Below, piece by piece: positions 10,480 through 20,559 of a DNA stretch of 20,775 nucleotides. The position numbers and the translations under genes were made by a program. The stretch is from Azolla pinnata (lineage: Eukaryota; Streptophyta; Polypodiopsida; Salviniales; Salviniaceae), in the NCBI GenBank assembly GCA_037176905.1, contig JBBBWG010011424.1, positions 1-20,775 of the forward strand. Reading direction: 5' to 3'. The notes beneath the pieces were generated by a model that saw only the letters and a list, made by a program, of their open reading frames with translations, was not told where the DNA came from and made no database searches. Each line of letters opens with the position of its first letter. The first letter of the stretch is position 1.

Positions 10480-10872
10480 CTAATTAGTTCACTTTGTTTC
10501 AATGCATCGGCGCCACCCGATCATTGTTGATGCTATTACCTTCTATGGGGTCAATCAGCTCCACCCAAGTCGAGAAGTCGTCAAGCTGTAGTTGGACAGT
10601 TGTTGAGTCAGCTTGGATGCTCGCATACTATGGTCCAATCCAGTCCAAGACCATTGTGTTGGACTTGTTCTTCTTCTTGGAGTGCAATCAGCATTTGTCT
10701 CGATTCATCCACTGCAAGACTGCAGATCTCGCGAGGTCTGTTCATGGATGCCGTTTTCGATTTCTTCTTCGAGCTGACGATATTTCTCCTTATCACCAAG
10801 CAGATCTGCGAGCATGCGTGAAACACAGTCCGGGAAACCACCAAACTTATCGATCGCAGATTGAGATGCATC
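10480..10872 (-). pseudogene. Frameshifted coding-like fragment, family unknown
   Basis: Read on the minus strand, three successive frames give protein-like sequence that carries on from one frame to the next. From 10872 to 10705 the frame includes DKFGGFPDCVSRMLADLLGD and EKYRQLEEEIENGIHEQT, then stops at TGA. Another frame continues with VDESRQMLIALQEEEQVQH. A third, ending near 10490, reads YASIQADSTTVQLQLDDF then STWVELIDPIEG. This fits a broken coding sequence with two shifts. The stretch is also more GC-balanced than its flanks and is cut off by the CA repeat at about 10887. The plus strand also has an open 140-codon frame here (10494-10916), so the direction is not certain. I do not recognise the family; a retroelement or a retro-copied exon set are both possible. 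Confidence 0.3.
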
Positions 10873-10886
10873 AACTCAATTTTCAT

Positions 10887-11310
10887 ACACACACACACAG
10901 TCTCACACATACATGAGCGTACATGCATGTATAATACTGCTTATTTTGCTACGTATATGTATCCGCGGACGCATTGCTTTGCGTACAAGTGACGGTTGAG
11001 CACATACAGACAGACACCAAGTACATACATACCTGGAGTGGCAAGTTATAATATACATCGTATGTACATCTACGTACACGTATTGTGTACGTGTAATGTT
11101 TGTTGCGACATTACATTCAGCTGGTGCCGATGTGTTCCAGATAAATTATCTGGTAAGAGCTCTACGTTATGCACATTAGAACCTACGTGTATATACGTAT
11201 CCATACAAACTATGTATCTGTGTCTGTATGTATGTATGTATACATACGCGTATATTTAGAATTATACGCACGTACGTATACGTATGCAGGTGTATGTATA
11301 ATGATGGAAA
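10887..11310. repeat. CA and ATGT/ACGT simple-sequence tracts
   Basis: A CACACACACA tract starts near 10890. From about 10920 to 11300 the sequence is dominated by TGTATG, ACGTATAC and CATACATAC words, with TATGTATGTATGTATAC at about 11227-11243 and palindromic ACGTACGTATACGTATG near 11269-11285. ORFs here only translate the repeat. The tract ends just before the probable LAZ1 promoter and leader. Confidence 0.7.
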
Positions 11311-11395
11311 AAAAAACCTTCATTTATCATTTTATGTTTGAAAGTGAGAAAAAATCTCGACAAATCTGTGCGGAGGTTTTTACTGTATTATCTTC

Positions 11396-11753
11396 TTTTT
11401 CTTCGTCGGATTCGGTCTTCTGCTTCTGATTCTGCTTCTGCTTCTTGTTCTCGCTGCCCAGCTTCTCCTTCCCCTCGTTGTGCAGGGGGTACAAGTAAGG
11501 ATTCTCCCTCTTCTGTCGACCTCTGCGGCTTTTGTTCTTCTCTCTCTCTCGTAGATAGGGTTTCCTGATCGAAATTCCAAGTCTTTACGCTAAAGATTTT
11601 CCCCTTTCTTTTCTCTCTTCGATCAGGTCAAGAAACAAAGAAAAGATTGTGCCATGGATGTTCGTTCCAGGGAGTTGCTACCAGACATAGATTTTATTGA
11701 CTCTACGGAAGCTTTTGCCATTTGTTGAATTCCTTACACAAATTTCCCTACCG
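11396..11753 (+). promoter_or_regulatory. Probable LAZ1 non-coding first exon (5' leader)
   Basis: The pyrimidine-rich stretch with repeated TTCTGCTTCTG words (11416-11445) and CTCTCTCTC (11540-11550) is typical of plant 5' leaders. It ends in a strong donor, CCG|GTAAGTG, at 11754. The next acceptor that opens the LAZ1 reading frame is CTACTGCAG at 13860, three bases before the start codon, so the leader intron would be about 2.1 kb. The transcription start was not fixed; the left limit is where the pyrimidine-rich sequence begins. Confidence 0.5.
11654..11728 (+). other. Upstream ORF of 24 codons in the LAZ1 leader
   Basis: An ATG in the context GTGCCATGG (G at -3, G at +4) opens a frame of 24 codons ending in TGA, before the leader's splice donor. 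The peptide begins MDVRSRELLPD and ends FAIC. If the leader model is right, scanning ribosomes would meet this strong start before the main LAZ1 ATG, so it could reduce or regulate LAZ1 translation. Conservation is unknown. Confidence 0.45.
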
Positions 11754-13860
11754 GTAAGTGATGCCAAAATCCTCTCTTTCTTGGTTATGATCTTCGTATA
11801 TTTAACTTGAAAGCTTAAATGTTTTCTATCTCGTTCGGATTTTGCTTTCTGTCGTCCTGATGACCCTTGAATATCTAGTTGAATCTTTGCTAAATTGTCA
11901 TGATCACTTCCTCTTCGATGTCTCTTTCTTTGCTCTATTGATCTTGGTGAGTTCTTCATTATTTGATCAATCTTTATGCATTCTTCACTATTCGGTCGAT
12001 TTCGATGAATGCTTGAGTAGTTCCTGATGGAAAACTCTGCAAACACTTTTAACAAACCTTTTGTTTATTATCTTTTCTAACACTGTTCTTGATGGATTTA
12101 TGAGCATTTGGTTGATTTTTGCTGAAGTTTGTAGTCATTCTCTTTCCAAAACGAACTTGTTATTATGATTATTTCCCATTTGTTATGACGGGTTCTTGAA
12201 TATCTCATCAGCTTCTGCGGAATTATTGTAGTATCATTTTTTTTCAGCGCCTATTTCTGAATGACTGGTATAACGTTACATCCAACCTGTAAACGATATT
12301 TTGTCCATTTTGATCTCTGATGGATTCTTGAAGATATACTAGGGCCATTTTTTGATTAAGTTTTACCTTCAAATAAATAATATGGTTCTCCTTTCCTTGA
12401 TTTAGTTTATACTGGCATTGATGCATTCTCTGTATTTGTTAAAACGTAATTTTTGTCTCTCTCCTTAATGGATCTGACATTATATTATTTTATCTTTCTT
12501 CCCATTCATTTGTGATGTGCTCTGAAATAAATTTATGGTTTCCTTATGACTATGTACGTTCTCATTTTTCGATTACCCATATTCAGGTATTGATGTTACA
12601 CCAATCTCTTCAAGAAACTAGTTTTTCTCATGAGTCTCTTAAACGCTGACACGATCCTTTTTACCATATGATTAAGCCACTTAAGAATTTTAAAACAGCC
12701 TTGTAAAAACAAGATCTACTGTGGCATCTCACAGAAACTTGGGGAACTAATGCACACTGTATTGCAATAGAGAAGTCGTATCCGTTGTACTCTTTTCATG
12801 TTTAGTTTACTGCTGAATGGGTGAATTTGAATCCTAGGATTTCAAGCTTTTAATTGTAATTTGGAGCTGTCCAAGAGGTGTATTATTCTCTATGGGAGAC
12901 ATTGTTTTCATGGATAGTAATGTCCTTATGAAGCATTTGTTTGGTATTGTATCCCTTTTATGGGGTGTCACACATCGTTCTCACTTTTCTCAATGCCTAC
13001 AAAGTGCCTAGAAAATTTGACAAACTCTTATTTCTCAGAATCCTCCCTGGACAGCGCTGAGGGATAATAGATATGCATACTCTGTTCTGTAATGAAAAGA
13101 TGCATATATAAATTTCATTCTGTATGATGTATAAATGGTTGTAAGGATAATATTTATCCCTGTTTTCTTCATTGTGTACTACGTAAAAAATATCTTCTGT
13201 GTATCCTCTATGTTTCCACAGTGTTTAGCAAGACCTGCTGTTGGAACGTAGTTAATGGAAACTTACCCTGGGAGTCAAAAAAGGTTGCAAATTGAGCTCG
13301 AAATTCAAGATTATGAAGTTTCCACCGAAAATCAAGTCTAGAGGTCTGTGTCATTTTATCAAGCTTTGTAACTCGTAGGGTGTTCTCCCTGGTTCGTGAT
13401 TTTTATTACGACTGTCTAATGTACAAGCTTCTAAAATTTATTTGTTCCGGTTTTTTTATAGTATGTCCTTTTTATGGTTCTTGTTTTATTCATATTGTAA
13501 GTTTGGTTTGGATGAATTTACTTATTTTACATCCCCTCAATATCAATTACAAAATTGTTATTGGAATTGAAACATTTCTGAGAAATTTTCATTGAGAAAC
13601 CTTTGCCATTATAGGAAAACCTTTTCCATGAATTGTATCATGTCATCATGGAGCCTGTATTACCGAATTTGTTGGCAATCTTGAATGCACAATTATAAAC
13701 ACTATTGCATCAGATGCTGGCTTTGTTAGTTTCTGCTAAAGGAAACTAAAAAGTGCTTGGTTGCATAAAGTTGCAATATGGATTGTAAGGTTTTTGAAGA
13801 AGATAGTTCTTGTATGGTTAAGGTTTCAGAGAATTTAGATTAACAAGTCCTCTACTGCAG
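11754..13860 (+). other. LAZ1 leader intron
   Basis: This is a long T-rich intron between the GTAAGT donor at 11754 and the TCTACTGCAG acceptor at 13860. It has no open frame of note on the plus strand. Words like TGATGGATTCTTGAA recur loosely in its first third (around 12000-12340). No element with recognisable ends was found. Long first introns in plant leaders can raise expression, but nothing here shows that directly. Confidence 0.5.
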
Positions 13861-13863
13861 GTA

Positions 13864-16800
13864 ATGCCAGAGTACTTGCATGTGGACATGCTAGTTGGTC
13901 TCTGGGATATGATAGAAAATGGCCTGAGTTCTGTAAATGTATTAGCGTTGTCATCCTCAGGGTTCCATACAGCCACAGTTGTTATATCAGGCATTTTTGT
14001 CCTCTTTGCTGTTGCGCTATCAACATTTCTAATATTTGAGCATCTCTCATGGTATAACAATCCAGAGGTAGGTAACTCTATCATTCCATCTTTGACTTTT
14101 GAAAATATAATCAATTCTCATGCATTATTTATTCAAGCAGTCATTACCCTTCTACATTGCAGGAGCAGAAATGGATAATTGGAGTTGTTTTGATAGTTCC
14201 CATCTATGCTGTGGAATCTGTAAGCATGAACTCATCATGGGTTTGTTTGTCATTTTGATTCTTATCATAAAGCTAAAACAGTTTTCTTTTACACTTGTAG
14301 TATGTATCTTTTTGCAGCACTCATGCTGCCCTGGTGTTTGAAATTGTCCGAGATTGTTATGAAGCTTTTGCTCTATACTCCTTTGGGCGGTATCTTGTTG
14401 CTTGCCTAGGTATTCATGAAAGTCATATTTTTATGCTTGAACATTCTAAGTTTCAGTTAATTATTTGGAAGATAAAATTAAGAATAGCATGGAAATTTTC
14501 TTTAATTGTGACCTTCGTAATTAACTTACTTTTGCCTAGAGTTCAACTTTCATAACTGAGTTTATTGAGTCTCTGGTTTTACAGATACAACCTTTTGCTA
14601 GTGTTCTTCTCCATTCTATTTATGCCTCGTCTTTGCATGCCTGTAGCTCCAATGCAAGTTGGCCTATTTTGTATGCCACTTCCTGTTATGTGTCATTAGT
14701 TACACTAGACTTTTCTGTATCCATCTGCGAATGAAGGGGAGTTGTTGATACGATGTATGAAGTGCAGAAGTAAATTATTGTACATTTTATTGTTAGGTGG
14801 AGAAGAAAAGACAATGGCATCAATGGAGAGACAAGCAGTTGCAGGTCCTCGAACACCACTTCTCATACAATCTGCTGGGAGAGCTGCTGTGAAACACAGT
14901 TTCCCACTCAATTACGTGTTACAACCCTGGGATCTTGGAAGAGAATTTTATCAAGCTTTCAGATTTGGCATTGTGCAATTTGTACGTGTATATGTTACTC
15001 TTAGGCTGAGTTTCAAGTTGTGTTGTACTGTATGGGTGATTGAAGGGGTTTGGGATGCAGTTTGGTATACTTCACTAAGATAATAAACTGACGGTTCTTT
15101 ATTTCAGTATGCTGATATTATTTCCTTGATAATGAATAGTGATTGTCAAATGCATTGTGTAACTATCAATTATTGTTGGAATAATGTTTGCTAATTGATT
15201 AACTTGATATTGTAACACAACTTTCCCCCAAATGTTGTGTTGATTTGATAATGGGCACAACTTTAGCAGTAATGTTAGAATGTACTGAGTTATTCTTTCT
15301 TGAATTTGAGAATGGCTTGTTATTCTATACAAATGTTAATTAGTGAACTTCTCTAGACATTGCGAGGAGGACCTCTACCTTAGCACTTTCTTGCATACTT
15401 CACAACAATTGATAGCTCATTTCTGCATATGATTTATTTTTCTCATACGTAGAGACTAGAGTCACATATGTATAGATATGCTGTTGTCTTTTTCGACAAA
15501 GCTAACTTCAGTAATGTCTCTACCATCCTGCTTGAATTTATATATATGATTCTGAGCTTCATGTTGAATCTTTGCAGATGATCTTAAAAACACTTGGGGC
15601 CCTGGTTGCGTTGGTGCTACAGATTTGGAATTTGTATGGTGAAGGAGTGTTTCAGTGGAATAGAGGGTAATTTGGTGTTAATAATTTATTAATATCTTCT
15701 CTAGTACATGTACTCAAGATGCATTAACAGAAAGGGTTTCAACTGTACTCAATGGATGGTTTACCATTCCTGAGTTTTGATCAAAGTACATTTTTTACTA
15801 TTGCAGGTACCTCTATGTAGCTGTGGCAATCAATTTTAGTCAATGCTGGGCACTATATTGCCTGATGCAGTTCTACAGTATTACAAAAGAAGAACTTGCA
15901 CCAATCCGGCCTTTATATAAATTCTTGTGCTTCAAGGCTATTGTATTTCTCACTTGGTGGCAAGGACTGATTATTGCCATCTTTTGTGCTATCCAATCAT
16001 CTAGGTTTGAAGATGAAGAAAATGTACAAGCTCGAATACAGGACTTCTGTATTTGCATAGAGGTAAGCATCAGTCTATACTCTTCCATTAAAGAATCCGA
16101 ATAAATTTGTGAACAAATAAAACTAGTTGTTGGAGGGCAATCAATCCCAATTTGGGAATAAAGAACTTTACAGCCAAACTGGGTTTTCTCATTTCATACA
16201 GCTTCTGCTATTGAAATTTGGGACATGATTCCCTCACGCTAATATCATAAAATAGTTGTATTATTCTGATACTCCATATTATAAAATGCAATATTAGCTA
16301 TGAAGTAATCCTTGACCCAAGCATAATTCTAAACTTATTTGTCTAACCGCCAATCCTTGAAATAAGTCAATGTCTCTAGTAGCAAATGCTACCTGAGTAC
16401 AAAGCAAGAAGAAACTAGAATATCTTCTGCAGTGTAAAGTATGTGTGCAATATAGTTCTGTCTCCTAGTCTCTCCCAGAAATCAAAGGTTTTCTTTGTTT
16501 GTTAATATCAAGCTACAGATGATTCTAGTTGTAGATTAACTTTATGCTTGGATCTAGCAGAAATATATAATGGATCCCTATGAGTTAGTTATTTTCCTTT
16601 CACTTTAACTGAAGTGTCATGATACCCCAAGGAATTAGCAGAGCCTAAAATTTCCTATCATGTTAGTCAATCACTCTGGCAGGAACTGTTTGAAAAACGT
16701 AAAAAGTTGGTCATGTTTATGTTCCATGCAGATGGGGTTTGCAGCTGTTGGTCATGTTTATGTTCTTCCAGCAAAACCATACCAGCTCATGGGACCACAA

Positions 16801-17468
16801 AAACGCGGAAGTGTCTCTGTATTATCAGATTATGCTGCAATAGACATGCCGCCTGATCCAGAAGAAGTCAAAGACCTTGAGCGGCCAACAGTCAGACGGC
16901 TACCTTATGCTGAAATTGCTGAAGGAACAAGTTTAAAGGAAAGCATGCATGATCTTGTGTTCAAAGGCAGCGAATATGTAAAAGTTCTTGCTCGTCTCTG
17001 CTATTATCATATTTGGATTTCTAGGTTCAAAGCTTATGTGAGCAATGGAAACTCGCTATTTGTTCAGAGAACAATTTCTGACAGATTGCATGTCCCATTT
17101 CTCAATATAAGCTTCCTGCATTACTTAAATTGCTGATGCATTTGCACTACAATTTCAATTTCCAGGTTATCAACGATGTGAAGTTTACAGTAGGTAAAGT
17201 GCGAGAACCCATGGAAAAAGGTTTTGATCGATTGAAGGCAACCATGCACCGGGATCAGAAAAAGCAAGTAAAGGATGATACTTGGATTCCAACGATTAGA
17301 GGAATTGATGATCCTTTTCTTAATGGTAGTATAAGTGATAGTGGAATGGAGAAACGAAAGAAAGCAAAATACAATTACACGTACAAATCTGTAGATAGTG
17401 GTGGAGAGAGTAGTGATCAGGGACTTGGTGGTTACCGTGTATCTGGGCACAGATGGACCTTGAAATAA
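13864..17468 (+). CDS. LAZ1: LAZARUS1-type seven-transmembrane protein (DUF300/TMEM184/OSTalpha family)
   Basis: Eight coding exons: 13864-14067, 14163-14219, 14301-14409, 14797-14981, 15578-15666, 15807-16062, 16732-16977 and 17166-17468 (TAA). All introns are GT-AG with matching phases, giving 482 residues. Hydrophobic spans fall at about 38-60 (VVISGIFVLFAVALSTFLIF), 72-87, 100-123, 186-203, 217-243, 256-280 and 293-315, the family's seven-helix pattern. Family signatures are FEHLSWYNNPEEQKWIIGVV, RDCYEAFALYSFGRYLVACL, NFSQCWALYCLMQFY and FLTWWQGLI. The soluble tail has SVSVLSDYAAIDMPPDPEEV, IRGIDDPFLNGSISDSG and SGGESSDQGLGGYRV, which I recall as closest to LAZ1 itself rather than its homologues. 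In Arabidopsis, LAZ1 was found through its role in hypersensitive cell death; LAZ1 proteins sit in the tonoplast and affect vacuole integrity and brassinosteroid receptor trafficking. The ATG is three bases into its exon, so the upstream exon is non-coding. The gene looks intact. Confidence 0.93.
14982..15577 (+). other. LAZ1 intron between exons 4 and 5
   Basis: This 596-bp AT-rich intron (donor TTT|GTACGTGT, acceptor TTTGCAG) has nothing I can identify inside. Confidence 0.8.
16063..16731 (+). other. LAZ1 intron 6
   Basis: This 669-bp AT-rich intron runs from GTAAGC to CCATGCAG. Its last 26 bases contain an exact 18-bp copy of sequence from the following exon (listed separately). No other structure was seen. 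Confidence 0.8.
16706..16764 (+). repeat. Exact 18-bp direct repeat across a LAZ1 splice acceptor
   Basis: GTTGGTCATGTTTATGTT occurs at 16706-16723 in the intron and again at 16747-16764 in exon 7, 41 bp apart, with the acceptor at 16730-16731 between them. The exon copy encodes the conserved VGHVYV of the last transmembrane helix, so it is probably the source and the intron copy the duplicate. Confidence 0.9.
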
Positions 17469-18506
17469 GAAATGATATCTTAACACTTAACATGTACATC
17501 TCCTTTGAATTCCTAGCAAAATATATGGAGCATTGTGCTGAAAACAAAAAAGAAACTTGAAGATATAAGTGGGTGTGAGAACGAGCAAGCTCTCATGACC
17601 TAAACGAATACATTTTTCTACAATTATCTTTGTCGATGGAAATCATCCATACATGAAGGTTTAGCTTTGGCATTAATGGCCATGACTTTTTGCCTTGCAG
17701 TTTACTTCTGGTATTGCTATTATATTTGCAACGAGGCATTTATGGCAATCTATTAACGCTGTGTAAGCATTGTCGCCTGGGGTACCTGGTATATATGTAC
17801 AGTGGAATTCAGGTAATTGAACAAGGACTTTTTGAGATATCCAAAATATCCACATTTTTTAAATGAATGCAGTTCATCAGACAAAACACCAAATCATCCT
17901 CTTCAAGTAGTCTACAATACATTCGTTATATATGAAAAATCTTTACTTTGATTGCCTATCAGCAAAATTTAGCTCAATTTTGGGCAAATTCAAATTACGA
18001 CACTTTATAAACCAACTTGATAACGTGTTTCTTTCCTATAGATATCTGCATTACGCCATGTTTATATTTTAGATGAAGGATTTAGAGTTCACAAATTTGG
18101 CTCCAATCATCATTGAGAAATAAAATTCCAGTCGAGTCAAAGGCTTTGGTAACATCATTGAAGGAGAGATACAATAAGTAATTTCGTCACGTCAGTGAAG
18201 GCACGGAAGCTTTTCCTCTTTGCTATATAACTAGTATTTCCTACCTGCTCTCATGCTGGAGAAGGTTTCAAAAGCCTAAAAAAGCACAAGCGTCCCAACA
18301 ATACCCACAATCTGCTATTCAGTCAGCATTATAAATTAAGTGTCAAAACAGAGCAGTACAAGGTTTTCTTTCCTAGTGTAACAGAACCCATTGGCACGAT
18401 TACCAATCAAAACAATCTGTTTCATAAGCACCCTAAAACCAGGCCAAAATTGAATTTATCTTGGAATTCCACAGCTCTGTGGCGCAGAGAGTTCAGAAGC
18501 TCCATT
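17469..18506. other. Convergent 3' regions of LAZ1 and H2A.X
   Basis: About 1.04 kb separates the two convergent stop codons and must hold both 3' untranslated regions. An AATAAA word occurs at about 18120 on the plus strand, but I cannot assign it to either transcript. On the minus strand, about 18165-18080 reads FNDVTKAFDST in one frame, reminiscent of a reverse transcriptase motif, but the match is too short to call. No other gene is visible. Confidence 0.5.
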
Positions 18507-19945
18507 CTAAAACTCTTGAGATGCACTGCCAATGTCACCTTTGCCTTTCCCAGTCTTCTTTGGTAGCAATACATTGTGAATGTTCGGAAGCACCCCACCG
18601 TTTGCAATGGTCACAGCACCAAGAAGCTTGCTCAACTCTTCATCATTCCTCACAGCAAGCTGGATATGGCGGGGCACAATTCTATTCTTCTTATTGTCAC
18701 GAGCCGCATTCCCAGCAAGCTCAAGAACCTGTTGGAAGGAAGACGGAAACAAGTCAAGACCACTAACATTGAGATTTGAAACAGATGTGTATAAAAAGAG
18801 CTATAAGGATATTGAAAACACATTTTGAAAACAACAATAAGATAGATATCCACAACAAACGTTTCCAGGGTAAAATTAGAATGGACATCCCAAAACAAAT
18901 GTGGATTTTCCAATACATCTAGGTCACTTTCCAACATAGTTAAGGCCATGTTTCCAAACAAAAACTTGACCATATTTTAGTAATGAAAATGTTTTTGGAA
19001 GCCCACCTCCCCCTAACGATATTAATCTGAAAACCAACAAGAAGTTCCTTTCATAACAGGTCATTTCAACTCAGCAGAACATGTTGATGCATTTATCGAA
19101 CTGTCTTAGGAGCCACCAATGGCTCTGGGTAAACTTATCCACTTCTCACTGCTAGCGTGCATGGATAAGCAGAATCCAGAAAATGATTTTTCGAACCATA
19201 TTTTCACAGCCACAGCTTCACGAATGAAATTTAGACTACATTTTAATAGCCAGATGTTAGACAACCACATCTTCACAAGCAGATGTTAGACAACCACATC
19301 TTTACAAGCAGAAGTTATACAAACTCATCTTCACAAGCGAAAGTTAGACAACCGCATCTTCACAGGCAGAAACTAGACCACCGCATTTTCACAACCGGAA
19401 ACTAGACGACCGCACATTCACACGTGAGAACTAGAGCACTGCATCTTCACACACGAGAGCTAGACCACTGTGTCTTCACACACGAGAACTAGACCACCGC
19501 ATCTTCACAAACAAGAATTAGACCCCCACATCTACAGCAACAATAATTAGACCATATCCTCACAGACGAATATCACACCATATCATCGCAAGCGAAAACT
19601 AGAACACATCTTCACAACATGACCTCAGAAACAAAAAGTCCTGCCAACACCTCTCAAGAGCGCAAACAACCCCATATAATTCATGCAGAAGCAAAAGGCG
19701 AACACGGCAGCAGATGGACAAGAGAAGCAAAAGAAGGCGGAGGACGCGGGAGGACACACCTCAGCCGCGAGATATTCGAGGACAGCAGCAAGGTAGACAG
19801 GGGCTCCTGCTCCGACGCGCTCCGCGTATTTCCCAGCCTTGAGGAACCTGGCAATTCGTCCGACAGGGAACTGGAGGCCAGCTTTAGAAGACCTAGACAC
19901 GGCTTTCCCCGATCCTTTCGATTTCCCGCGACCGCCGGAAGTCAT
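18507..19945 (-). CDS. H2AX: Histone H2A.X
   Basis: Two exons on the minus strand, 19945-19760 (62 codons) and 18728-18507 (73 codons plus stop), joined in phase 0 between ...LEYLAAE and VLELAGN, the usual plant H2A intron position. The protein has 135 residues. The N-terminal tail is [20 protein letters not shown], followed by the histone fold with [60 protein letters not shown] and [20 protein letters not shown]. The acidic patch residues of H2A are present. The C-terminus ends SASQEF, the plant H2A.X form of the SQE[phi] motif whose serine is phosphorylated by ATM/ATR at double-strand breaks (gamma-H2A.X). H2A.X replaces part of canonical H2A in nucleosomes and marks DNA damage. It is a little shorter than Arabidopsis H2A.X (about 142 aa) in the N-terminal tail. 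The ATG has G at -3. The intron is 1031 bp. Confidence 0.97.
18729..19759 (-). other. H2A.X intron
   Basis: This 1031-bp intron has donor GAG|GTGTGT and acceptor CAACAG before VLEL. Its 5' portion (19217-19620) is filled by a minisatellite (listed separately). The remainder is AT-rich without features. Confidence 0.9.
19217..19620. repeat. Minisatellite of 29-bp then 26-bp units in the H2A.X intron
   Basis: Plus-strand units have the form CTTCACAAGC-(A/G)AA-N-TTAGACAACC-ACAT. Unit starts fall at 19271, 19300, 19329, 19358, 19387, 19416, 19445, 19474, 19503 and 19532, exactly 29 bp apart each time. The following starts at 19558, 19584 and 19610 are 26 bp apart. Two more diverged units precede the array (from about 19217). 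Divergence between units is moderate and frequent at CG sites. Confidence 0.92.
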
Positions 19946-20215
19946 GTCTGATCTCCGAATCCTTCTCTGTGCTTCCGCTCCCGCTCCCTGCGTCTCTGTC
20001 GATCCTTCGCTGTTCTTCTCCCGTTCTCTGAGTTCCGCTCCGAGCTTCCATGTCCCTGAAATGTACACAGACAGAAAACCCCGCGCTGATGGCCTCCCGG
20101 CCGTCCGATCGCCTTTGATCTCGACCGTCCGCCATCCGCTTCCATCGTGGCCGTCCGACCTCCGCTTCGTCTCTCCGCCGTCCGATCGGTCCTAGCTGGA
20201 TCGCCAGCGTGGCAT
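19946..20215 (-). promoter_or_regulatory. H2A.X 5' leader and GC-rich proximal promoter
   Basis: This GC-rich stretch lies immediately upstream of the H2A.X start. CCGTCCG occurs four times on the plus strand, at 20101-20107, 20125-20131, 20151-20157 and 20178-20184, three of them extended to CCGTCCGA. CCGTCC is a known plant promoter word (box A class). I did not find the classical histone-gene octamer CGCGGATC or hexamer. TA-rich sequence begins at about 20220, so a TATA function there is possible, but the transcription start is not fixed. Confidence 0.4.
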
Positions 20216-20217
20216 TT

Positions 20218-20372
20218 TCGTAGTATATATATAAATATATATATATACATATATATACATATACATACATGCATGTACACATACATACATACATACATGC
20301 ATATATATACACATACATACATACATATATGTATGTATGTATATGCATATGGATGTATGTATGTGTGTGTTG
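20218..20372. repeat. TA and CATA/TATG simple repeat
   Basis: (TA)n followed by (CATA)n and (TATG)n tracts, including CATACATACATACATACATG near 20281-20300 and TATGTATGTATGTATATGC near 20328-20346. The CATA and TATG blocks can pair into hairpins. ORFs here are only repeat translations. Confidence 0.9.
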
Positions 20373-20375
20373 AGA

Positions 20376-20484
20376 AAAAACGTGAAATTAAATTATGAAT
20401 TACATTTTAACGCCTGCTAAAAATCGGAAACTGCAGATCAACACTTGTCGTTATCTTCCGCTAAACATTAGCACCTGATTGATT
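20376..20484. repeat. Relative of the 1682-1996 element
   Basis: The first half (ATTTTAACGCCTGCTAAAA, about 20404-20422) matches the left end of the element near 1711. The second half (ATCTTCCGCTAAACATTAGC and on, 20453-20484) matches the minus strand of the element's right end near 1940-1984. The middle of the 277-bp copy is missing, and the two ends lie in the same orientation here, unlike the first copy. Confidence 0.4.
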
Positions 20485-20559
20485 CTGTCGGTACTGTTTC
20501 GTGATCGCTTCCCGCTTCGTTAATTCGATTCCCTCCGTTGCTGTTAATGCTTCCGAATC

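Noticed and set aside
18461-18828. Plus-strand ORFs over H2A.X exon 2
   Set aside because: They are shadows of the histone coding sequence on the other strand.
19946-20068. N-terminal extension of H2A.X by 41 codons in the same frame
   Set aside because: The frame is open upstream, but the first codon of the extension at 20068 is GTG, not ATG, and H2A proteins begin close to the GGRGK tail as in the 19945 start.
19893-20348. Minus-strand ORFs of 126-151 codons upstream of H2A.X
   Set aside because: About a third of each is a translated CATA/TATG repeat, and the rest is the GC-rich leader in the wrong frame.
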